From positions 48,196,574-48,260,573 of the forward strand of contig NC_065921.1 in NCBI RefSeq assembly GCF_024586455.1: a stretch of 64,000 bases of DNA, written 5' to 3'. Each line of letters begins with the position of its first letter. The stretch's first letter is position 1. This DNA is from Bactrocera neohumeralis. Taxonomy: Eukaryota; Arthropoda; Insecta; Diptera; Tephritidae. The position numbers were made by a program, and so were the translations under genes. Of the stretch, positions 56,740 to 64,000 are shown piece after piece. The notes beneath the pieces were generated by a model, which was not told the DNA's origin, did no database searches, and saw only the letters and a list, made by a program, of their open reading frames with translations.

Positions 56740-57060
56740 TAGTTGAAAGGCTGTTTGAAGCAATATATCCTAAAGGAGCAGGTCTTGGAAAACTAGCAAC
56801 ACAGGGCATACTAAAGAATTACTTTGGGGTAGTGTTGATGGTGGACAAACAAAAAAGCTACATTACCTTAAGGAACCCACCTTCAGAAAATGGAAAGTGG
56901 ATTCGACGGAATGCACAGCATCCGCGGAAGATGATGAGACACTGAAACATTACTTTTGGGAATGCTCAGCCTTCAGCCGGATGAGACGGGATATATTCCA
57001 CGACTTTCAATGCTTAAGAGACGTTGAGCAGACGTTGTCTTTTTTGTTTTTAATTTACTT
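56740..57060 (+). pseudogene. LINE C-terminal scrap (DET..H..C motif)
   Basis: 56897-57030 reads CTASAEDDETLKHYFWECSA FSRMRRDIF. It resembles the cysteine/histidine motif after the RT or RNase H of R1/I/Loa-type LINEs (CxxCxxxDETxxHxxxxCPAFxxxR). Too short to name the family. Confidence 0.4.
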
Positions 57061-57124
57061 TTACTATCTCCTGCATGTGCAACATGGTCGTATAATGATG
57101 TTATGAAGTTATAGTTATTTCCGT

Positions 57125-58140
57125 CAATGCAAGCTGTAACTTGAGTAAAAATTGAGATATCTCGATTAAACTTGGTGTGTGGGTTCCTTAATACAAACAA
57201 AAATTAACCAAAAACATATGAAGTACTATAATTATAATATAAAGCTGTAATTTAGTATAGAGGATCGCAGTAGCAAGGGGCACTTGTGGTCAAAATCTTT
57301 TGAAAAAGTGAGCGTGGCCCCGCACTCTAACAAGTTTAATGTACATATCTCCTAAACTACTTAAGCTACAACAACCAAATTTGTTGAATGCAAATTTTAT
57401 AAGAATTTCTTTCGACAGTGTGAAAATGGATGAAATCGGAGGATAACCCCGCTCACTCCCCATATAACGATAGTGTTAAAAACTGCGCGCGATAAATAAA
57501 TAAGACATTAAATATTACCACCGAGGTGGTATGAGAGAGCTTTTTGAGAGCCGGTGTGAAAATTGGACGATGTGCGTGGCACGGCGAATTCCCATATCTG
57601 GAAACACGATCAACCGATTCCGACTAAATTTAGTACGAGGCATTCTTTTTACGTGCTTATGTCATACTGTGAAAATGGAAATCATATAGCACAATTTTAA
57701 TTCCACTTGATTGGTCCAGTTTCCAGTACATAAATCAAGAAGCAATTAATATAACAGGATGAAGCTTTGCACGAATAATATCAAAGATGGGTTGAATTGG
57801 ACCAATACTTCCCTTCGCCCCCATATACTTAACATAAAGATTTTCCAACTTCGGGGTGACTTTGTACCGTATATATCGGCTAATATGTGAGTTATCCCGA
57901 TGAAAATAGGATAGCGAATTTAACTGATAACAGTATATCTTTGTGCTTAAAATAGATAAATTTGAGCGAAAAGTTGGCCTAGCCCCTATATAACTAATAT
58001 TAGAATTTTTTGACATCCGACTGACTTTACTCTATCTGATTGGTTTTAGACCTTAAAGTATTTCCTTGGCTTTGATTCTTGCAAGTTGCAAGAGTATAAA
58101 ATGTTCGGTTGCACCCGAACTTAGCTCTTCCTTACTTGTT
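57125..58140 (+). mobile_element. family B Helentron-type element with 3' end
   Basis: Starts CAAGCTGTAACTTGAGTAAA (the GTCY run is nearly lost). It contains GAGCGTGGCCCCGCACTC and GATGTGCGTGGCACGG and ends GTTGCAAGAGTATAAAATGTTCGG..CACCCGAAC..TTAGCTCTTCCTTACTTGTT at 58140. This is the best example of the family B 3' end in the window. Confidence 0.7.
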
Positions 58141-58877
58141 TATATATGTATTCGTACTCACCTTTTTTCTCTTTTATTGAAAAGGTAAAAGTGTGTCTGC
58201 ATTTACAGTCAATTAGTTAGCTTTTCAAATTTATTTATTTTATTGAGCAGTAACATAAATTAATACATTTAAGATTATTAAAATCTGTTTATAATACGTA
58301 ATAAATAAATTACTAAAATTACCGTATATTTCTTTTGTTTTCTAGTTTTTGGTTTTTCACTCTCAGATTAATTACTTTAATATTAGTTCTACTATATTTT
58401 AAATCGGTTTACAAATTTTTAACTTTCTTGAGTCAATGACGGAGAATATTTTAAATTTTCAACCATTGAAATCAAAGTGAGCTTCTACATTGCTCTAGGG
58501 GTGCTCTCATATTGTGATATATTTAGTATCTGTGCATAAAACGGTTCAATAACATTTGAAGTCTGCAATTGTATAAGTGAATACCAAACGTTAAAATTGT
58601 ATCTCCTCTATTACATTATATTATATAATAAATTTTTAAAGTCTATTTTGATTATGGTTTTGATATTGTTGGGCTGATGTAATAAAATTACTTTTATTTT
58701 TAGCGTTTCAATGTCGTTCTCAAGTTCTCATTTGTAATTTTTCGCAGATTTTTATACATAGTATCAATAAATGTAGTTTATATTGTAGTTAATTCTAATT
58801 AATTTATGCATATTTTAATTTTTAGTTTAATTTGACTAGCACAAGTACTTTTTCTTCGGTTTCATCATGCGAATGCG
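58141..58877 (-). other. nvy: nervy 3' UTR and downstream sequence
   Basis: AT-rich, no gene. It begins directly after the nervy stop codon. AATAAA signals on the - strand occur at 58698-58693 and again around 58246-58228, so the 3' UTR may be about 0.2 or 0.65 kb long. Confidence 0.5.
58693..58698 (-). promoter_or_regulatory. putative polyadenylation signal of nervy
   Basis: AATAAA on the - strand about 180 bases after the nervy stop. Other candidates lie further downstream. Confidence 0.35.
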
Positions 58878-59096
58878 TCATTTGGAGCTGACCCCGTTCG
58901 CCACGAGTGAACTGGGTGGCGCAACACTGCCGCTGCCTGAGTTCTGCGGCTGCGGCACTTGAGACGTTGACTGTGATGACTGCGGCTGATTGGGCGGAGA
59001 TCTTGAGATGGATCCGCGCATGTTCGCCGTAAGTGGGATCCCCTGGGACACACTGTGTTTAGCAGAAAGGTCAGATGATCGCGTGGTGCCGCAAAT
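58878..59096 (-). CDS. nvy: nervy terminal exon
   Basis: 72 codons plus TGA. It starts ICGTTRSSDL, completing the MYND finger, and continues as a serine/proline/glutamine-rich tail (SRSPPNQPQSSQSTSQVPQP) to ANGVSSK and the stop at 58880-58878. The acceptor TTTGATAG precedes it. The frame was chosen because it continues the previous exon in phase. Confidence 0.88.
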   Translation of the reverse strand: MCGTTRSSDLSAKHSVSQGIPLTANMRGSISRSPPNQPQSSQSTSQVPQPQNSGSGSVAPPSSLVANGVSSK

Positions 59097-61256
59097 CTAT
59101 CAAATAGCATAAAACACGCGAAAAAATACAGTTAAAATATCATATGTATAGTCCAAAGTAGTCTATATAGTCCTACATAGGTTTTAAAATTACCTGGTGA
59201 TGGTGTTCCCAATCCTTGTGCTGGCAGAAAGCGCCACAATAACGGGCTAAATTGCAGCCAGAACAAGTTTCGGTTGCTTTACGTCCACAATTCCAGCAAG
59301 CCTTAACACAAAAGAATAATATGCATAGGTTATAATGAATTAAAGTCTTTCAAATATTAATTCAATTAATTTACATTTTGCCCGGCTGTAATCGACGGAG
59401 ACTTGTTGTCCAATTCACGTTCGGCTGGCACCGTTGCTGCTGCTACACCTGCGATAGTTGTACTGGAATTGTGGATACCGCCTGAATGGCGACTCATCTC
59501 GACGAAAAACTTTTCCATGCGCAAGCGTTCCTGCGACATCACTTCTGATGCGCGTGTTTCAGCTGCTACCACTGCGCGCTGTATTTCAATCACCGCCTGA
59601 CGTTTCACCTAAAACAAAAAAAGGACATTTCGGTTTAACTGAGAGATCAGCTAAGGGGTATACATTTACCTGGTTGACTGCTTCCTCGGCATTTCGTTTG
59701 AACTCAGCGACCTTCTCTTCAGTCTGACGTCGTATTTCGGCCAGTGATGCTGGTGTGACTTCGCTGTAGTTGGGCTGTTGGGGCTCTACGCCCCGCTGTT
59801 GCAATATGGTAATTGCCCGTTTTGTCTTATCTACCATTGCCGAGATACAGTTCAACATGGTGTGTATATTCTTCCATTCCTCTTCGCCGCCAAGTGTGGT
59901 ATTGACGCTGCTGGCAGCACCCCCACTAGTGCTTGTGCTTGGGGGACCAACCCGTGAAGGATGTCGTTGCGCTGCATTTTCAGCAACGATATTAACTCGC
60001 AGATCACGATCTTCCCTGTGATTTGCCTATAGATTAATACATACATGTTACGACTAGCATTTCGAATTAAATTCAAATAACTGCGCAACTGTACCTTCTC
60101 CATAAGACTGTTGAAATTATTCTCGGATTGAGTTACTGCTGACGTGCTACTAGCTGCCGCCGAGTAATCAAAAACGGTTGGTTGGCTGGTAAATGCAAGA
60201 CGTGCATCGGCAGATGCGGCGCTTAAGTGAGCCGAATGTGCGTGTAAAGCACGCTTGGCAGGTGGATAAGCGGCCATATAATCATTCCAGTCTTGTATTC
60301 CATTGTGGTGTTCCATCAGAGTGTCCGAAGCTCGGCGCTTAAAGACGAGGCTGGTAGTACCGGCGCTGTTGGACGCTGTAGCTTGGGCAACGGCTGCCGC
60401 TGCAGCAGCCTGCGCAGCATCCATGTGTACGAACATGTCACTGTATTCCGCAGAAGGCCCGTGTGGAGAAAACTCCATTACAACATTCTCATTCGTGGTA
60501 ACGTATTGTAGTGTAGTCTAAATATGAGCAATCAAGCAATTAGAATCAAGTGTATAAGATTCCTAGACTTTTATAAACTATACAAGCAACTAACTCTTAC
60601 CTGATTACTGGCACGCGCTAATTCGGAGATCTCGCGTTGCAGCAGGGAAATATGATTTTTGAGTAATGGAATGACATACGGGCGCAATGGCAAATTGATG
60701 GCATCTTGCAGCGTTAGGCGGAACTCATCAATGCTTATGCCTCCACTGACCAGTGAAAGCACTAGCGCACGCACACGATCGCTCACTTCGGGATGAATCT
60801 CTTGCGCTAACTGTACCAGAGAACCAAGGAATTTACGTATCTTACTGAGTAGTCGTGCCTGCTCAGCATGCACTGCAGCTGCAGTAGCTGCAGCAGCGGC
60901 CGCGGCCAGTGCCGCTTGTGTAGGTGGTGTGGGGAGTGGAGGCGGTGATGTGGTGGTGGTTGCTCCATTCACTACCGGTGAGGCGCTGGCATTACGATTC
61001 GGTCGTGGTGGTGGTGGGGCCAGGCTTGAATGATGCAGTTGTGGTGACATAGGTGAACGTGGTGCAATAGCACGTGCGCTCTCCGGGGAGTCGGGGGTGC
61101 GGCAACTGCGCGCTCCGTTAGCGTTCGGATTCGTACAAATCGAACTAGAGTTGCTCACCCCACTGCTACCACTTGCACCAGTGCAGCCGTTAGTTTGCGA
61201 CGAGTTGTTGCTGTTGCTCGAGTCCTTGCCGGAAGAAGAGTTGGAGGAAGAATTTG
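58878..61256 (-). CDS. nvy: nervy (ETO/MTG8 family transcriptional co-repressor), 3' six exons, partial
   Basis: Six exons (61256-60601, 60517-60095, 60026-59670, 59608-59375, 59301-59194, 59096-58878) with GT/AG borders join in frame to about 664 residues. ETO-family proteins are nuclear scaffolds that recruit co-repressors to DNA-bound factors; fly Nervy acts in sensory-organ and axon development. Domain order is NHR1/TAFH (exon 1 here), NHR2 (exon 3), NHR3 (exons 3-4) and MYND/NHR4 (exons 5-6). The acceptor at 61256 implies an upstream coding exon: the first two bases finish a split codon. No suitable exon is seen up to 63600, so the N-terminus probably lies beyond the window. Introns inside the block are short (68-92 bp). 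Confidence 0.9.
59194..59301 (-). CDS. nvy: nervy exon with MYND zinc finger
   Basis: 36 codons, phase 0. CWNCGRK, ETCSGCN, ARYCGAFCQHKDWEHHHQ show the MYND ligands C-x2-C, C-x2-C, YC-x3-C and H. The last cysteine comes from the next exon (ICGTT). MYND of ETO proteins binds PPPLI-type motifs in SMRT/N-CoR. Confidence 0.92.
59375..59608 (-). CDS. nvy: nervy exon with NHR3
   Basis: 78 codons, phase 0. VKRQAVIEIQRAVVAAETRA SEVMSQERLRMEKFFVEMSR is the NHR3 coiled helix, which in ETO proteins contacts the PKA RII subunit. A serine/threonine-rich linker to the zinc finger follows. Confidence 0.9.
59670..60026 (-). CDS. nvy: nervy exon with NHR2 and start of NHR3
   Basis: 119 codons, phase 0. ANHREDRDLRVNIVAENAAQ opens it. 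GGEEEWKNIHTMLNCISAMV DKTKRAITIL matches NHR2, the tetramerising helix of ETO proteins (EEWKHLDHLLNCIxDMVEKT). EIRRQTEEKVAEFKRNAEEA VNQ begins NHR3. Confidence 0.9.
60095..60517 (-). CDS. nvy: nervy middle exon
   Basis: 141 codons, phase 0 on both sides. TTLQYVTTNENVVMEFSPHG, then an alanine-rich run, FKRRASDTLMEHHNGIQDWN, DYMAAYPPAKRAL and an alanine/serine-rich end. This is the variable linker between NHR1 and NHR2. The GCN-rich run on the genomic strand could vary in length. Confidence 0.85.
60601..61256 (-). CDS. nvy: nervy exon with NHR1/TAFH domain
   Basis: 656 bp between an acceptor (CCATTGCAG) and a donor (CAG|GTAAGA). A serine/asparagine-rich start and proline-rich PPPPRPNR and PPPLPTPP segments are followed by an alanine run. 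Then comes the TAFH domain from QARLLSKIRKFLGSLVQLAQ through IHPEVSDRVRALVLSL and ISIDEFRLTLQDAINLPLRP to LKNHISLLQREISELARASN. This four-helix fold binds activator peptides and is the best-conserved ETO part. Confidence 0.9.
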
Positions 61257-63617
61257 CTGCAATGGGGAACGAAGAGCCGAAATTGTAAAGGAATAAGCAT
61301 TGTTGTAATTAGCGTGTGGTAGATGTGTTCTATTTGGACAAGTGTGCCGCAAGCACCGCAACATCAACATAAGGTAAATGCTTGTTAAGGGCAACAACAT
61401 TTTGCTGCTCAACTACCAACCGAAAATGTTACGAAATGTAGCCAGCGGCTGTAGCGTGACCACCAATGCTGGTCAAATGGTCAAATGTGTGGGTGTAAGG
61501 GGCGAGCGCTGCCTGTTGTAGTGATTTTTCTTGCAGGCGGGTTGTCATGTTCAAAATATGCAGCACCTGAAACACGCAGTTGCCATTGTCATGTCCGCCC
61601 AACCGTACCTCCATTGTTGTGCCATGGAGTTCGTGTGTTTGCGCAACCGCAAATGCCGAGATTTGTGTTACATTGCTTCTGTCACTGACGCCGGCTCAGT
61701 TATGCTGTGTTTCGACTGCTGTTGCTACTGTTGCTGACCCGAAGGATAAATGCGTTGCTGTCTGGTAGTGCATGCGAAAGGACATGTCAGCAGCCGACAC
61801 ATCATAAATGCATTAGCTGCAACATGAAGAAGGCATTTCGCTTCGTTGCTTTGCAGCCTTGCGCATTGTTGTATTGCACATTCAAGTACAAACAGAATAC
61901 AATTTCAGCCAACTTTCGCCTCGGTCATCTGCCCCTGCTTCAGTAGCAGAGGCTCGAGGGCAACTGACCAATGCCACAGTACGTCCTGCAAGGTTTCCAC
62001 ACATTGGGAATTGTGCTTTTGTGGAATATGGCGTGCCACACGAGCATGGGGAAGTTTTGGCCGGCCATTAACTGTTATACATTGCGACAAGGGGCAGCAG
62101 GCAACGGGCAACTTCGGTGTGGTGTGGCATTCCCGAACATGGCAAATAAATTAGTAACATTCTGGACAAATTGCACTTGCACACGAGTTTTTCTCATCGC
62201 TCGTGTTCTTGTTGCAATTGCTGTCATTCTCGTTTGTCGATGATTCTGCCGTACTGCTGTTGGTTGTTAGTGATGGTGTTGAAAGCGCAAACACGTGTTT
62301 CAACATTTGTTGCCAAATACATGATTGCATTTTGCTGCCACATGTACGGACATGGAAAACTTTAAAGAATTTGCAGCTACAACAATTAACTCAAGTTTAA
62401 CATAAAAACAGGGAGTGGCAATGACCGTGTTTGAATAGATATTAACTTGACATTCCTACATTGCCTACAGGGTTCGCAGAAAAAAGCAGAACTAAGGAGG
62501 TATTGAGATATAATATATACATACAATTTTAATTAGCTGTTATTTAATTTTTAGTGATTGATGTCCAACGAAATTTTATTATTTTTAGTGTTTAAATGTA
62601 ATTCCTTTATAACATGTAAATTTTAGATCACATTCACATAGACATATATTACATTTAGAGTAAAAATTAGAAAATCGTTTACTTTGGCTGTGGAAGCTTT
62701 CCAAAAGCTATTAAATAAATAAGAGAGCTGGCGAGGCAACGATGGTGACAGGACATCTTCTATAAACTGATGTACAAACTTGTATGAATAAAATAACTGA
62801 TGGAAACAATGATGGCATTGTTGGAACGAAAGCCCAGGCTACATGATCCATCATACTCGTCGACACTCAACCACATCAACTCGATTTTGTGTGTGCATGT
62901 GTCGATTGCACATCAGAGCCCACCTGCTGCCCTGACGTACGCATAGACAACACATCAACCCTTTCCCACAATTCGCATGGACGAGAGTGTATCTGTTCAA
63001 ATAGGGTTATGTCCATAAGACAGATATACCATATGTATGTGAGCACGTTTATTAAGGTAGATGTGAATACAATATACATAATATATGTACATACCGATGT
63101 ATATACCGACTTTGTCGCAGAGTTATTATGTGGGTTTGTTTTTGTGCTGTTAGCTGGGCTTGGTTGGCGCGCTCAATCGTTCACATGGTCGATAGAAGAC
63201 AATTTCCTGTACAAACAAACCAAATCGAGATAAACGAAGCGTGCTAAAACAACAATAGCTGCAACAATAACGAGTAGTGTGCGAACAAAACGGAACTGAG
63301 AAAGAGACACAGAATCAATTCGGAAAGCGTGCAGCGACATACGCCAAAAATATTGAATAATGACATGTCACAAAACTTGGTGAGCAGTGCGCAGCCACCT
63401 ACAATTGGATGAAAGAAATTTAAAAAAACTGAGAATATTGGGTGTTAAAGACGCTTGAGTTGAGCCTCACATAAAGGAAAAGCTAAATTTTTACAACTCA
63501 CTTGTTTTAGATCTACTATTTTCTTACATACATCTATCTAAATTTTGGTAATTCAGCAGCTTTAACATAATATGTAATATTTGATAGCACAGCTATATAC
63601 AAGGTACAATCCAAAGA
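61257..63617. other. probable nervy intron, no exon recognised
   Basis: About 2.4 kb. 61300-62400 is GC-richer with many TTGCTG/GTTGC words that open short frames on both strands; none has a domain. 62900-63330 has CA- and TATG-rich parts. An upstream nervy exon should end in a donor with one base of a split codon. I could not identify it here. Confidence 0.4.
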
Positions 63618-64000
63618 AAACAGGACTTAAAAAAACAGAACAGAACAGTCATAATATTGTAAAGGAAATTTTTGTCCTTTTTGACCTCGTTAATGATTTC
63701 CTTCGAATGTTGGATTCTGAGCAATTTTTGGTCGTCAGTCAATCTGTGCAGAACAAACCGTTCACACACCTTTCGTAAGCCCAAATGTTTGGTCAAAATG
63801 CGATAAATCGATGTTTTGGAGATGTTCAATTCCGTTTTCATGAATTTCAATTATGATTTCGGCTGATTTTTGATGAATTCACGCACAGTTTCGATGGAAT
63901 TTCCGGTGATCACGGATTTTGATTGGCCCACATGTTGATCATCATTTATGTCCTCACGACCACTTTGAAAACGTTGAAACCACTCATGCACTCTGCTACG
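63618..64000 (-). mobile_element. truncated mariner, copy 3, cut by the window edge
   Basis: The left end CAGGACTTAAAAAAACAG resembles the inverted end of copies 1 and 2 (CAGGACTTTTTGAAT). The transposase N-terminal half follows on the - strand (KTELNISKTSIYRILTKHLG, LRKVCERFVLHRLTDDQKLL, RIQHSKEIINEVKK), then KDKNFLYNIMT and an abrupt change. It therefore breaks a few residues before the first catalytic Asp. Confidence 0.65.

Noticed and set aside
59403..59600. Sense-strand open frames opposite the nervy exons (also 60293-60521 and 59770-60021)
   Set aside because: They are antisense shadows of GC-richer coding exons; the - strand frames carry the ETO-family domains and splice sites.
61429..62400. 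Cluster of overlapping short frames on both strands
   Set aside because: GC-richer intron-like DNA with TTGCTG words; the frames overlap in all phases and none continues the nervy reading or shows splice-compatible ends.

Overview
This window is nuclear DNA of a higher fly. The AT-rich sequence, dense CATA microsatellites, the Nervy and MAN1-type host genes and the transposon families all suggest a tephritid-like dipteran (Bactrocera, Zeugodacus or Ceratitis type). That placement is inference; no marker gene settles it. Only two host genes are convincing. One is a LEM-domain inner-nuclear-membrane protein of the MAN1/LEMD2 type on the + strand (28748-30181, one uninterrupted ORF). The other is the 3' part of nervy, the fly ETO/MTG8 co-repressor, on the - strand: six exons from 61256 down to 58878, with NHR1/TAFH, NHR2, NHR3 and a MYND finger. 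The 5' exon(s) of nervy are not recognisable here and probably lie beyond the right edge.

Almost everything else is mobile DNA at different stages of decay. From 1 to 27 kb there are remnants of pogo/Tigger, mariner (at least five lineages) and Tc1 elements, an RTE-like LINE, several unnamed dispersed repeats, and about 1-kb Helentron-type non-autonomous elements of the mini-me/DINE-1 kind. The last group carries sub-terminal inverted repeats, a GTCY proto-microsatellite and a 3' hairpin. Five near-complete copies of one family (A) lie at 7638, 19721, 25854, 39485 and 42811, with fragments of two related families (B and C).

From 30 to 46 kb the window is a LINE graveyard with clear nesting. 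A CR1/Jockey-type LINE with a PHD-like ORF1 (5' half 40622-42778, 3' half about 32990-34278) is split by a 6.3-kb insertion. The insertion is flanked by the 7-bp direct repeat GAATTAT and consists of a near full-length Jockey LINE that itself received a family A element. An RTE-like LINE at 44150-45950 is split by an 816-bp foldback element with tandem-repeat arms and a 9-bp target duplication.

From 47.7 to 57 kb there is a second nest. A decayed Helitron ends in hairpin plus CTAA. A mariner derivative has its two ends at 48808 and 56690. Between those ends are a Ty3/gypsy body lacking most of its reverse transcriptase, a hAT element with both terminal inverted repeats and a 7-bp duplication (49727-52369, holding a tRNA-derived SINE head and a 186-bp MITE), and a family B element. 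From 58 to 64 kb the window holds the nervy 3' UTR and exons, probable nervy intron, and a mariner fragment cut by the window edge. No operon, CRISPR or other prokaryotic system is present.
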